NCBI GenBank assembly: GCA_965215355.1
Contig: CBDCDJ010000007.1
Coordinates: forward strand, 4,030,001 to 4,094,000
Length of the DNA: 64,000 bases
From: CBDCDJ01 sp965215355
GTDB taxonomy: Bacteria; Deinococcota; Deinococci; Deinococcales; Trueperaceae
Direction: 5' to 3'
Positions 7,773 to 16,869 of the stretch are shown one piece after another. The position numbers and the translations under genes were made by a program. The number at the start of each line of letters is the position of its first letter. Within the stretch, counting starts at the first letter, position 1. The notes under the pieces are model-generated. The model ran no database searches. It worked only from the letters and a program-made list of their open reading frames with translations, and had not been told where the DNA came from.

Positions 7773-8014
7773 GCACCGTTGACAAACGCGGCAAACTGGA
7801 CGCCGAACCTTTTGCCTACCAAACGAGCAAAGACGGCAAAGTTTTTCTCTCTTACCAAGGGAAGCAGGTGAAGACGCTCAAAGGCAAAGCGGCCGAGCGC
7901 TTCACCGCCGCCGTAGGGGGCGCTTCTGAAACGGACGCGCAACTGCTCATGGCGAAACTCACCGGCAACTTCAAGCGCGGCAACGAACGCCGCGCCGGAC
8001 AAGGACGAACATGA
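7769..8014 (+). CDS. Small conserved-looking protein in GNAT operon
   Basis: The 81-residue protein starts at an ATG overlapping the preceding stop (ATGA) and ends overlapping the next start in the same way. It is basic and hydrophilic, without signal peptide or membrane segment: FAYQTSKDGKVFLSYQGKQV, TLKGKAAERF, LLMAKLTGNFKRGNERR. I do not recognise the family. The tight overlaps on both sides argue that it is a real gene translated along with the acetyltransferases. Confidence 0.75.
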   Translation: MSTVDKRGKLDAEPFAYQTSKDGKVFLSYQGKQVKTLKGKAAERFTAAVGGASETDAQLLMAKLTGNFKRGNERRAGQGRT

Positions 8015-9084
8015 ATCTCAGACTGCAAAAACTGGACACGAAGACGATAAGCGACGCCGACTTAGAGGCTTATACAAACCTGGTCAACAAGTTGCGCGCC
8101 GAAATGCTGCCGGACGACCCGCCGCTCACCCCCGCTTACTTCCGCCGCACCTTCGAGGGCTTGAGCGAGTTTACGGACTTCACTCAACACTACTGGCTGC
8201 TGTGGGACGGCCCGGAGCCGGTCGCGAGGGCCGTCGCGGGGCTGCCGCTGGCGGACAACCGGCATTTGCTCGAGCCCGACATCTACGTTTTGCCTTCTCA
8301 CCGGCGTCGGGGTTTGGCCTGGGGTTTGCTGGCCGAACAGGTGAAGCTGGCCGAACAGGAGGGCCGCAGCTTGCTCGTCTTCGACTCGAGTTCGACCGTG
8401 CCCGCGGGTGAGGCGTTCGCCGCCACGCTCGGCGCGCGCATGGGCCTCACGGAGCACACGAACCAGCTTGTTTTGGCCGACCTGGACCGTTCGCTGCTGC
8501 AGACCTGGTGCGAGGAAGCGGTGGTGAAAGCCGCCGACTTCGAAATAGGCTTGTGGCCGGCCACCTATCCCGAAGACGAGTTGGCGGCCATCGCCGAACT
8601 GATGAACGTCATGAACACCGAGCCGCGCGGGAGTTTGGAAATCGAGGACTTCGAGGCCACGCCGGAACGCTTGCGCGAGGACGAAGCTTACCTCGCCAAG
8701 ACGGGCACCGAAGCCTGGGAATTCTACGCGCGGCACCGCGCCACGGGTGAACTGGCCGGGTTTACGACGACGGCCTGGCAAGCGGACATGCCGACCCTCG
8801 TGCGGCAGTGGGGCACCGGGGTCAAGCCGAAGTTTCGCGGCCACGGTTTGGGCAAGTGGCTCAAGGCGGCGATGCTCTTAAAAGTCCTCGCTGAACGGCC
8901 TCAAGTCACCCTGGTTCGCACCGGCAACGCCGACGTGAACGCGCCGATGCTCAAAATCAACCGGGCTCTGGGTTTCAAGCCCTACATCGCCCACACGGTG
9001 TGGCAACTGGACACGGCGGCGGCTCGAGCGAAGCTTTCAAACCGCACTCTCACTTTCGAACGTGACGAAGGAGTAACCCCGTGA
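8011..9084 (+). CDS. Double-GNAT acetyltransferase 3
   Basis: The protein has 357 residues and two GNAT folds. The N-terminal fold has YVLPSHRRRGLAWGLLAEQV; the C-terminal one has TGVKPKFRGHGLGKWLKAAM and the end block TGNADVNAPMLKINRALGF. It is a close paralogue of the next gene: both have an early (L/M)PDDPP motif, FRGHGLGKWLKAAML (or YRGHGLGKWLKAAML) and NTEPRGSLEIEDF or its equivalent. The start overlaps the preceding stop by 4 nt. Related tandem GNATs use acetyl-CoA on small amines; the substrate is not known. Confidence 0.82.
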   Translation: MNLRLQKLDTKTISDADLEAYTNLVNKLRAEMLPDDPPLTPAYFRRTFEGLSEFTDFTQHYWLLWDGPEPVARAVAGLPLADNRHLLEPDIYVLPSHRRRGLAWGLLAEQVKLAEQEGRSLLVFDSSSTVPAGEAFAATLGARMGLTEHTNQLVLADLDRSLLQTWCEEAVVKAADFEIGLWPATYPEDELAAIAELMNVMNTEPRGSLEIEDFEATPERLREDEAYLAKTGTEAWEFYARHRATGELAGFTTTAWQADMPTLVRQWGTGVKPKFRGHGLGKWLKAAMLLKVLAERPQVTLVRTGNADVNAPMLKINRALGFKPYIAHTVWQLDTAAARAKLSNRTLTFERDEGVTP

Positions 9085-10139
9085 TTCTCGACAAGACCTT
9101 CACCTTGACCCGGTTCAGTCCTCAAACTGCCGGTGACGCCGAGTTCGCGGCGCGGCACAAGTTTCTGAATTTAATCCGCGCCGAGGCTATGCCCGACGAC
9201 CCGCCGCGAACCCTCCAGGCCACGGTCAACAACGCTAAGGGCTGGCAAGTTTTCAAAGATGTCGATATTCAAGTTTGGCAGGTCGTCCGAGAGGGTGAGG
9301 TGGTGGCCGAACTGTTCGCCACCGTTGCACACCGCGAGGACAACCGGCACCTCATGGACGTCAACTTGAACGTCTTGCCCGCTTACCGGCGGCGCGGGCT
9401 CGGCACGGCGCTGCTGGAAAAAGCCGTCCAACTCGCTGAGGCGAATGGCCGCAGCCTGTTGATAAGTTTTACGCACGCTAACGCCCCTGCAGGGGTTCCT
9501 TTCGCCGCGGACGTCGGGGCCAAAGCGGGGCTGACAGCGCACACGAACCGGCTCGTGTTAGCCGGCCTCGAGCCCGCCTTACTTCGCGACTGGCAGGAAA
9601 GTGCGCGGGAGAGTGCGCGCGACTTTACGGTCGGCTTGTGGATGGGTCCCTATCCCGAGGACGAATTGACGGCCATCGCCGACTTGCACACGGTCATGAA
9701 CACCGCGCCGATGGGCGAGTTGGAGATTGAGGACTTTACCGTCACGCCCGAGCACTTACGCCAACGGGAGGCGTATCAGGCGGCGCAGGGCGTCGAGCGC
9801 TGGACGCTCTACGCGCGGCACGCCTCGGGCGAACTCGCCGGTTACACCGCCCTCTTTATCGACCCCGAAACGCCTGAGACGCTCTACCAGGGCGACACCG
9901 GCGTGAAGCCCAAATACCGCGGCCACGGGCTCGGCAAGTGGTTGAAAGCGGCGATGCTTACGAAGGTCCTGAACGAACGCCCCGATGTAAGGTTCGTCCG
10001 CACCGGCAACGCCGACGACAACGTGCCGATGCTCAAAATCAACCGCGCGCTCGGCTTTAAGCCGTACCTGTCGGAAACGGTGTGGCAAGTGGAAACGGAA
10101 ACCCTCAAAAACTACCTGGTGCAGAAAGGGGTGCGCTAA
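9081..10139 (+). CDS. Double-GNAT acetyltransferase 4
   Basis: The protein has 352 residues from a GTG overlapping the previous stop (GTGA). It is a paralogue of its upstream neighbour along the whole length: EAMPDDPPRT, LNVLPAYRRRGLGTALLEKA, MNTAPMGELEIEDFTVTPE, GVKPKYRGHGLGKWLKAAML and TGNADDNVPMLKINRALGF. The pair looks like a tandem duplication. Both acetyl-CoA loops (RRRGLGTA and RGHGLGKW) are complete. It is the last of the overlapping genes; the DUF3810 gene starts 10 nt later. Confidence 0.82.
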   Translation: MILDKTFTLTRFSPQTAGDAEFAARHKFLNLIRAEAMPDDPPRTLQATVNNAKGWQVFKDVDIQVWQVVREGEVVAELFATVAHREDNRHLMDVNLNVLPAYRRRGLGTALLEKAVQLAEANGRSLLISFTHANAPAGVPFAADVGAKAGLTAHTNRLVLAGLEPALLRDWQESARESARDFTVGLWMGPYPEDELTAIADLHTVMNTAPMGELEIEDFTVTPEHLRQREAYQAAQGVERWTLYARHASGELAGYTALFIDPETPETLYQGDTGVKPKYRGHGLGKWLKAAMLTKVLNERPDVRFVRTGNADDNVPMLKINRALGFKPYLSETVWQVETETLKNYLVQKGVR

Positions 10140-10149
10140 GCTTTAGGGC

Positions 10150-11250
10150 GTGCGAACGCGGACCAACGTCAAAAAAGTCAAAGAGAGGGTGAGAAAACGC
10201 TCGAGTCTCTCTGTCGTGCTGGGCGGGGTCGTCGTCGCTCTGGCCTCGCTGTGGTGGGTCTGGCGGCCCGCTCCGGCTGCCGTGGAAACGTACTACAGCC
10301 GCGGTCTCTACCCCGCCGTCGCCAGGGTCGTCGTGCCCCTGACCGACAGCTTGCCTTTTTCGCTCGGGGCCTGTCTCGTCGCCTTGTTGCCGCTGCTGTG
10401 GCTTGTGAGCTTGGGCGTGAGCTGGCGGCGCAAAAGAAGCGTGAGACGCTGGCTGTTGCAAAGCTTGTGGCGCACCGTTCAAAGCGTGGCGGTCGTCTTT
10501 GTTTTGTTCGTCGTGCTGTGGGGCGCGAACTACCGCCGCGCCCCGGTCGAAACGCAGTTCGGTTTGCAGGACGCGACGGTCACGCAAGCCGACCTGGAAC
10601 ATCTTTTAGCCGATTTGACTTCGGTCGTTCAGGCCGACGCCGCCGCGCCCAGGGACGAGGCTGCGGCGCTGAGGGCGGTGCGAGAAGCGTTGCAGGGGGT
10701 CGTGCTCGAGACCACCCAGGTCACCCCGACGTTACCCGCGCGGGTCAAACGCAGCTGGCCGGGCCTGCTTATCCTGTCGGGCGGCGCGGCGGGCATCGCC
10801 TCGCCGCTGACCCTGGAGCCGCACGTCGACGGGGCGCTGCCCACGTGGGGCCGCGTCGCGGTGGGCGCGCACGAACTCGCCCACGTGGTGGGCTACGCGG
10901 GCGAGGCGGACGCGGACTTCGTCGCGGGGTTGGCCGGTCTACGCGCGGGAGACGCGTTCGCGCGTTACGCCGTCGCGCTGCGGCTGTGGCAGAGCGTGGT
11001 GGTGCAGTTGCCGCAAGAGGTTCAGAACGCCGCTTACGACCACCTGCCCGAGACCGCGCGGCAGGACCTGGCGGCGCTCTCCGCCCCTTTCCAACGCTAC
11101 CGACCGCCCGCGTTCGTAGCGGCTTGGCAGCGCCGCACCTACGACCGTTATTTAAAAACCCAGGGCGTCGCGGCGGGGGTGCGCGACTACTCGAGAACCG
11201 TCAGCCTGTTGGCGGCGGCGCAGCGGCAGGGCTTGCTGACGGGCGACTAG
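10150..11250 (+). CDS. DUF3810 membrane protein with HELAH motif
   Basis: The protein has 366 residues from a GTG. The N-terminal part has three likely membrane segments (about 22-40, 72-95 and 112-130: LSVVLGGVVVALASLWWV, SLGACLVALLPLLWLVSLGV, SVAVVFVLFVVLWGANYR). The soluble part has AHELAHVVGYAGEADADFVA at about 240-259, an HExxH zinc-protease-like motif with a later Glu/Asp, typical of DUF3810. The family is predicted to be membrane-anchored metallopeptidases, but no activity is known to me. It is close behind the GNAT operon and may be cotranscribed. Confidence 0.75.
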   Translation: MRTRTNVKKVKERVRKRSSLSVVLGGVVVALASLWWVWRPAPAAVETYYSRGLYPAVARVVVPLTDSLPFSLGACLVALLPLLWLVSLGVSWRRKRSVRRWLLQSLWRTVQSVAVVFVLFVVLWGANYRRAPVETQFGLQDATVTQADLEHLLADLTSVVQADAAAPRDEAAALRAVREALQGVVLETTQVTPTLPARVKRSWPGLLILSGGAAGIASPLTLEPHVDGALPTWGRVAVGAHELAHVVGYAGEADADFVAGLAGLRAGDAFARYAVALRLWQSVVVQLPQEVQNAAYDHLPETARQDLAALSAPFQRYRPPAFVAAWQRRTYDRYLKTQGVAAGVRDYSRTVSLLAAAQRQGLLTGD

Positions 11251-11338
11251 AGTGTCGTTCACCGCGTCTCACGCCAAATTCCGGCCGGGACGACAACCGA
11301 AGCGGCCACCAGAGAAGGGCGGCGGGCTCGAGCAACCC

Positions 11339-14131
11339 TCAGCCGTACGCGGCGACAAGTGCGGGCTGGCCTACCTCGAAGTCGGCGGCGGGCTGGGGCC
11401 GACTGAACAGGTAGCCTTGGGCCTCGTCACAGGCTAAGTCGCGCAAAAAGGCGAGCTGGGTTTCGGTCTCCACGCCTTCGGCGATGAGCGTGAAGTTCAT
11501 GCTTTTGCCGAGCGCGACCACCGCGCGTACGATGGCCGCGTCGGCCGCGTTGCTGCCGATGTCCCGGACGAAAGACTGGTCGATTTTCAGGCTGTCGATG
11601 GGCAAACGCTTGAGGTAGTTCAGCGACGAGTAGGCCGTGCCGAAGTCGTCGACGGACAGGTAGATGCCCATGTCGCGCAGCTCGGTCAAAGTTTCGATGT
11701 TCGTCTCGACGTCGCTCATGGCGGCGCTCTCGGTGATTTCCAGCTCGAGCAGGGCTGCGTCCAGGCCGGTCTCGTTCAACACCGCGGCGACGTCCGCGAC
11801 GAGGCCGGCCTGCTGCAACTGGAAAACCGACAAGTTCACCGCGACGCGCACCGGCTTGCCCGCTTGCTGCCACCTTTTCGCCTGCCGGCAGGCCTGCACC
11901 AAAACGAGCCGCCCGAGCTTGTGAATCAGGCCGCTGCGCTCGGCCAGCGGGATGAACACCCCCGGTGAAACGGGTCCGCGCTCCGGGTGGTCCCAGCGCG
12001 CCAAAGCCTCGACGCTCGTCGTCCGCCCCGACGCTAAGTGGACGCGGGACTGGTACGCGAGGCTGATGTCCCCACGCTCGAGCGCGCGGCGCAGGTCGTT
12101 TTCTAAGTGCAGTTGCTCCAAAACGCGGCTGTTCAGCTCCCGGGTAAAAAAGTGGTAGCGGTTTTTGCCGAGGTGTTTGGCGTGGTACATCGCGGTGTCG
12201 GCGTGTTTGACGAGGTGTTCGACGTCGTCGCCGTCCGCCGGGTACGTGGTGATGCCGATGCTCGCCCCGACGTGGACGGCGCGCCCGTTTAAGAAAAAGG
12301 GCGCGCTCAGGGCGTCCAACACTTTTTGGGCGACCCGGGCGGCGTCCTCGGCGTTGGTCAGGGTCGCCAAGACGAGGGTGAACTCGTCGCCGCCCAAGCG
12401 CGCCGCCGTGTCGCCCTCGCGGATGCAGCCCTTCAGGCGCTCGCCGACCGCCCGGAGCAGCGTGTCGCCGACGCTGTGGCCGAGAGAATCGTTGACGAGC
12501 TTGAAGCCGTCCAAGTCCAAAAAAAGCAGGCCGACGTTGCTCTTGGCGCGTTCGGCCTTGAGCAGCGCTTGCCCCAGGCGGTCGGTAAAGAGCGCGCGGT
12601 TGGGCAAACCGGTCAGGGGGTCGAAGTTGGCGAGCTTAGCGAGTTTGCGGTTGGTGGCGGCGAGCGTCTCCTCGAGCTTCAAGCGTTGCAGCACCACGCC
12701 GATTTGCGTGGCGAAGGTGTCGGCCATCAGCGCGACTTCTTCGGTAAAGGCGTCGCACGAAAACGCGTCCAAGTTGAGCGCGGCCACGACCTCGCCGCCG
12801 ACGACGACCGGCAAGGACAAAAACGACTTGATGTCGTGCAGGCGTCCGGCCTCTATCAAAACGGCGAGCCGTTCGTCCCCCAAAGTTTCCCCGAGCACGT
12901 CGTCGCAGTGCTCGGCCAAGTTGTCCGCGACGAGCGGTTTGGACACGGACGCTTCGATGAGTTCGAACGGTTTGAAGGTCACCTGGCGCAGCGCCGCCAG
13001 GTCGTAGTTGAGCGCGGCGACGAACTCGTAGTCGCCGGCCGCGTTTTTGAGCAGGATGCTGCCCGCCTCGGCGCCGGGGATGGCGCGCGCCGCGTAGTCC
13101 AGCAAGCGCTGGTAAAAGGTTTCGTCGAAGCCCTGCTCCAACGTTTCGACCATAAAGCGGTTGAGTTCGCAGCGAAACGTTTCCCAGCGCTCCAGCTCGC
13201 GCTGGCGGGTGCGCAGTTCGCTTTCCAACTTGAGACGCTTTAAGAGCGCCGCGACCTGCCGGGCGAACAGCTTGGTCAGCTCCACGTCCTCGTCGCTGAA
13301 AGCCTGAGGGTTCTCGAAGTTGTTGAGGTGTAAAAAAGCCAGCACCTCGCCGTCCAGAGCGATCGGCACGGACAGTGAGGCTTTGAGGTCGTGGACGCGG
13401 CCCGAGGTTGCCAGCACGCGTTGGCGCTCCTCACCTTCCACAGGCTTGTCCGCGTAGTCGTAGACGCGCTGCGGCTCGGTGTTGCTGGCGTCGACGTTGA
13501 GGTCGGACGGCTGGAGAACGACGCTTTTCAACCCCTCTAAGTCGAAGTTCACGGCGGCCGCAAAGCGGTAGTTGCCGGACGCCTCCCGCAGCAGGATGGA
13601 GCCGGCCTGGGCGTCGGCGACGGTTTCGACGGTGCGCTCCAAGAGTTGCTGGTAAGACTGTTTGTCGAGCCCGTGCTGCAAGCTGTCCTCGACGAAGTCC
13701 ATGAGCACGTCGCGGAACCTCTCGAAGCGCTTGCGCACGGTGATGTCCTCGACCGTGCCCTCGTAGTAGCGGACGTCCCCCGTCTCGTCGTAGACTATCC
13801 AGGCGTTTTCGGATATCCAGATGCGCTCTCTCGTTTTGTAGCGGTAGATTTCCGACTCGAAGTTTTCCACCCGGCCGTGCATTTGCAGCGCACGCTGAAA
13901 CTCGTCGCGGCGGCCGGGCTCGACGTACCAGTCTTGGTCGATGCTCTTGACGGCGGCGAGCAGCTCTTCTTCGGTCTCGTAGCCGTTGAGCTTGACGAGC
14001 GCGGGGTTGGCCCGCAGTTGAAAGCCGTCGGGGCTCGAGCGGTAGATGCCCTCGGTCGCGTTCTCGAAGATGCGGCGGTAGCCCTCGGCGGCGTTCGCCG
14101 GCCTTTCGGCCGTCGTTTTCAAGCTGCGCAC
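11339..14131 (-). CDS. PAS-GAF-GAF-GGDEF-EAL signalling protein
   Basis: The protein has 930 residues and no membrane segment. The order of domains is PAS (about 18-137, FENATEGIYRSSPDGFQLRA), two related GAF domains (about 150-300 and 325-475, each with AGSILL), GGDEF (FDPLTGLPNR, then RLGGDEF at about 580) and EAL (SVEALARWDHPERG at about 707, ending with IAEGVET and DEAQGYLFSRP). GGDEF makes and EAL degrades cyclic di-GMP; both signatures are intact here, so it could do either, controlled by the sensory domains. The two GAF domains are similar enough to be an internal duplication. The start is a GTG that has no clear ribosome site; a nearby start cannot be excluded. Confidence 0.88.
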   Translation of the reverse strand: MRSLKTTAERPANAAEGYRRIFENATEGIYRSSPDGFQLRANPALVKLNGYETEEELLAAVKSIDQDWYVEPGRRDEFQRALQMHGRVENFESEIYRYKTRERIWISENAWIVYDETGDVRYYEGTVEDITVRKRFERFRDVLMDFVEDSLQHGLDKQSYQQLLERTVETVADAQAGSILLREASGNYRFAAAVNFDLEGLKSVVLQPSDLNVDASNTEPQRVYDYADKPVEGEERQRVLATSGRVHDLKASLSVPIALDGEVLAFLHLNNFENPQAFSDEDVELTKLFARQVAALLKRLKLESELRTRQRELERWETFRCELNRFMVETLEQGFDETFYQRLLDYAARAIPGAEAGSILLKNAAGDYEFVAALNYDLAALRQVTFKPFELIEASVSKPLVADNLAEHCDDVLGETLGDERLAVLIEAGRLHDIKSFLSLPVVVGGEVVAALNLDAFSCDAFTEEVALMADTFATQIGVVLQRLKLEETLAATNRKLAKLANFDPLTGLPNRALFTDRLGQALLKAERAKSNVGLLFLDLDGFKLVNDSLGHSVGDTLLRAVGERLKGCIREGDTAARLGGDEFTLVLATLTNAEDAARVAQKVLDALSAPFFLNGRAVHVGASIGITTYPADGDDVEHLVKHADTAMYHAKHLGKNRYHFFTRELNSRVLEQLHLENDLRRALERGDISLAYQSRVHLASGRTTSVEALARWDHPERGPVSPGVFIPLAERSGLIHKLGRLVLVQACRQAKRWQQAGKPVRVAVNLSVFQLQQAGLVADVAAVLNETGLDAALLELEITESAAMSDVETNIETLTELRDMGIYLSVDDFGTAYSSLNYLKRLPIDSLKIDQSFVRDIGSNAADAAIVRAVVALGKSMNFTLIAEGVETETQLAFLRDLACDEAQGYLFSRPQPAADFEVGQPALVAAYG

Positions 14132-14315
14132 CTCAGGACCCGCGGACTTTCCGGGCGCTGAGCTGCGAGCTGAACTGTGACGGCGTTGCGAGCATGGCTC
14201 TCCTTCGAAGTCAGTGTAAACGCTGCACTCTCACAGAAAACTGACACCTGTAACGGACGGCTGAAACGGTCGTTCACAACAGGCGGTCACCACGGCAGAG
14301 GGCAACCGACTCGCG

Positions 14316-15881
14316 TCACACCACCCGGTTTCTGCCCGCTCGCTTGGCCTCGTAAAGCTTGAGGTCGGCGCAAGCCAGCAGGTGGTCCGGGTCGGATTGG
14401 CCCGAGTTGCCGGCCAGCCCGACGCTGACGGTCACCCGCAAACCCGGCGCGACGGCTTCCCAGCACTGTTCGGCGACCGCCTCGCGCACCTTTTCGGCGA
14501 CGCCGCGGCCCGCCTGCTCCGGGGTGTCGGGCAAAACGACGACGAACTCTTCGCCCCCGTAGCGGGCGGCCACGTCACCCGCGCGCAGGGTGGCCTTGAA
14601 CAGCCCCGCGACGCGCTGCAGCACCGCGTCGCCGACCGCGTGCATAAAGTGGTCGTTGACCTGTTTGAAGTGGTCGATGTCGAGGACGAGCACGCTCAGG
14701 GGCCGGCCCGTCAAGCGCGCCGTCTCGAAACTTCGGGCGAGCTGCTCGTCTAAGAAGCGGCGGTTGTAGAGTCCGGTGAGCGCGTCGCGGCGGTTGAGTT
14801 CTTCGAGGCCCTCGACTTCGCGAGCCAAGGCTAAGTTCTCGAGCCGATAACGCTCTTGCTCCCGCCGGACGCGCTCGACCTCGTGCTCGATGACGAGTGC
14901 GGCGTTGCGGCTCGAGAAGGCGTCTTTGAGCCGTTTGACCTCGAGAGCGTGCGCCTCTTTGTGATGTTTGAGCGAGAGGCTGTAAGCGTCTTTCAACTCG
15001 TAGAGTTCGGCCAAAAGTTTGTGGGTCAGGATGAGGTCTTCCGGATAGTTCGAGGTCAGTTGGGCGGCCAGCAGCAAATGGCGTTCGGCCTGGGCGAACT
15101 CGCGCGTTTTGAGGTAGAACCTGCCGTAGTAGGTCTCCGAAAAAGGAGCCTTGACGACCTCGCCCGACGCCTCGGCGGCGCGAGCTTTCCGCAAACAGCG
15201 CTCGGCTTCCTCGAGCCGGCCCAGCTCCGTGTAAACCTCGAGAAGTTGACAGAGGGAAATGTACCGTAGTTGGCTCAGGCCCGCCGCGGACGCCGAGTCG
15301 ACGCTGAAAAGCGCTTCCTCGGCAGCCTCTTGCAGCCTGCCCTGACAAAAGTAAGTCCGGCTCAAGTTGTTCGTCGCCGTGATTTCGTCGGCCAAGTGAC
15401 CCTGTTTGCGGGCGGCTTCGCGGCTTTTTTGGTAAAAAGTCGCAGCCTGTTCGTACTCTTCCAGCAGGTAGTGGCATATAGCGACGCCGTTGAGTACCTT
15501 GCTGTTGTCGCAGCCGTAGAGCCGGTGTGCGGCAAGAAGGTGTTCCAGGGCGTTCGTCTCGGCAGCCATCATGCCGTAGCCGCGACCGACCCGGTAGTGG
15601 GCCGCGGCGCGGTCGGCGTCGTCCAAAGTTTCGCTGCGCTCCAGGGTGCGCAGAGCGTAACGCAGGGAGGCCGCCGGTTGTTCCAAACGGGCGTAGCAGT
15701 CGGCGAGCAGCGAGTAAAGCCGAACCTTGTCGAGGTCGTTGTGGACCAGCTCTTGCAAACCCTCTATTTGCAGCGCCGCTTCGTAGCGGCAGGCTGCAAA
15801 CTGCGCTTCGGCCTCGCTGAGCCGGTGGCTGTAGCCGTCGGCGTTGCTTTGTGGGATGGGGTTGGAGTAGGTGTTTATCAC
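14316..15881 (-). CDS. TPR-repeat diguanylate cyclase
   Basis: The protein has 521 residues. The first 330 or so are TPR-like helical repeats (for example VRLYSLLADCYARLEQPAAS, AATNNLSRTYFCQGRLQEAA, YYGRFYLKTREFAQAERHLL), then a short coiled coil (VEHEVERVRREQERYRLENL-like region) and a C-terminal GGDEF domain: RDALTGLYNRRFLDEQL, DIDHFKQVND, ARYGGEEFVVVLP (about 440-446). GGEEF is an active-site form, so it should synthesise cyclic di-GMP. An RxxD-type inhibitory site is not clear. It starts at GTG 15881 and is read in the same direction as the GGDEF-EAL gene, 184 bp upstream of it, so the two may be controlled together. Confidence 0.85.
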   Translation of the reverse strand: MINTYSNPIPQSNADGYSHRLSEAEAQFAACRYEAALQIEGLQELVHNDLDKVRLYSLLADCYARLEQPAASLRYALRTLERSETLDDADRAAAHYRVGRGYGMMAAETNALEHLLAAHRLYGCDNSKVLNGVAICHYLLEEYEQAATFYQKSREAARKQGHLADEITATNNLSRTYFCQGRLQEAAEEALFSVDSASAAGLSQLRYISLCQLLEVYTELGRLEEAERCLRKARAAEASGEVVKAPFSETYYGRFYLKTREFAQAERHLLLAAQLTSNYPEDLILTHKLLAELYELKDAYSLSLKHHKEAHALEVKRLKDAFSSRNAALVIEHEVERVRREQERYRLENLALAREVEGLEELNRRDALTGLYNRRFLDEQLARSFETARLTGRPLSVLVLDIDHFKQVNDHFMHAVGDAVLQRVAGLFKATLRAGDVAARYGGEEFVVVLPDTPEQAGRGVAEKVREAVAEQCWEAVAPGLRVTVSVGLAGNSGQSDPDHLLACADLKLYEAKRAGRNRVV

Positions 15882-16084
15882 AGCCTCGAGCCTTCAGCCT
15901 TTCTACTCGGGAGCAGCTCCGGCCCGCTCGAGTGTTTTTGCCTCCGGCCCAAAGTTTAGCGAGGCCCCTCTTACAAAATCCTCACCGTCGCAATTTTCAC
16001 CGTGCCCCAGGCGCTTGGCGCTGCCGTAGCACCGCGTCTCTCAGTCGCTTTCTTAAACGGACCGATTTCTACAAAAGCTCACAA

Positions 16085-16106
16085 TTTGTACAAAACATGC
16101 TAAACT
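16085..16106 (+). promoter_or_regulatory. Promoter and possible operator of vapBC
   Basis: TAAACT (16101-16106) lies 6 nt before the vapB ATG, a leaderless arrangement. Just upstream is a perfect 10-bp palindrome TTTGTACAAA (16085-16094), a plausible site for autoregulation by the VapBC complex. A related CTACAAAA lies at about 16069. The -35 box is not clear. Confidence 0.45.
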
Positions 16107-16112
16107 GCCCCC

Positions 16113-16364
16113 ATGCAACAGTTCAGCATCAAAAACGACCGCGCCGTCGAACTCTTGAACGACCTCACCAGGCGCACGGGCAAGGGAAAAACCGAGCTTG
16201 TCATCGAGGCGCTCGAGGCTTATCAAACTCGTCTGCGCTCCGAACGGGATTTGGAGCCAACCATCGAGTCCATTCGTCAAACCGTCCACGGCCTGATGAA
16301 GCCGGAGGCTTTAGGCCATGCGCCCAGCAAAGAAGAAATCGAAGAGATGTTGGGAATGCCCTGA
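16113..16364 (+). CDS. vapB: VapB-type antitoxin
   Basis: The 83-residue protein begins MQQFSIKNDRAVELLNDLTR, then RTGKGKTELVIEALEAYQ. This is the ribbon-helix-helix DNA-binding start of the Rv0623-type antitoxins. The C-terminal half (SIRQTVHGL to KEEIEEMLGMP) would bind and block the toxin. The next gene begins directly after the stop codon (TGAATG), the normal antitoxin-toxin order. The protein probably represses its own promoter. Confidence 0.82.
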   Translation: MQQFSIKNDRAVELLNDLTRRTGKGKTELVIEALEAYQTRLRSERDLEPTIESIRQTVHGLMKPEALGHAPSKEEIEEMLGMP

Positions 16365-16781
16365 ATGGTTGTTGACACCAGTGTCGTCATTTCGGTTTTG
16401 TATGAAGAAGAGGGTTGGGAAAACACCGTTGCGGTGTTGCGCGAGCAGGAACGGCTTCTCATTTCGGCCGCTTCGGTTGTCGAAGCGCAGGCCGTGATTA
16501 CAGGACGGTACAAAACAGGCCGCGCGGCAGCGCTCGAGAGCCTGGACAGCGTACTCCTGGACATGAATTTGGAAGTTGTTTCCCTGACCCTCAAACATTC
16601 TCGAATAGCCCGCGAAGCTTACCTGACTTACGGCAAAGGCCAGGGCCACCCTGCCGCTCTGAACTACGGCGACGTGATGAGTTACGCGCTCGCCAAAGCC
16701 AGCGGCGAAACGCTGGCGTTCGTGGGGAACGACTTTCAGCACACCGACTTGAAAACTTTGAGGTTGCCGCACCCGTCTTGA
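16365..16781 (+). CDS. vapC: VapC-type PIN-domain ribonuclease toxin
   Basis: The 138-residue protein has the PIN-domain acidic residues: Asp in MVVDTSVVISVL, Glu in ISAASVVEAQ, Asp in NYGDVMSYALA, and GNDFQHTDL at the end. VapC enzymes cut tRNA or rRNA when freed from VapB. All metal-binding residues appear to be present, so the toxin should be active. The gene is directly joined to vapB. Confidence 0.87.
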   Translation: MVVDTSVVISVLYEEEGWENTVAVLREQERLLISAASVVEAQAVITGRYKTGRAAALESLDSVLLDMNLEVVSLTLKHSRIAREAYLTYGKGQGHPAALNYGDVMSYALAKASGETLAFVGNDFQHTDLKTLRLPHPS

Positions 16782-16869
16782 ACGGCAACCTTACTCGTTA
16801 CTCACTTAGAAGAGCCTGTAGCTCGTGGTTTTCTACAAGCCACTAGCCACGTGCCACAAGCTCGGCGCG

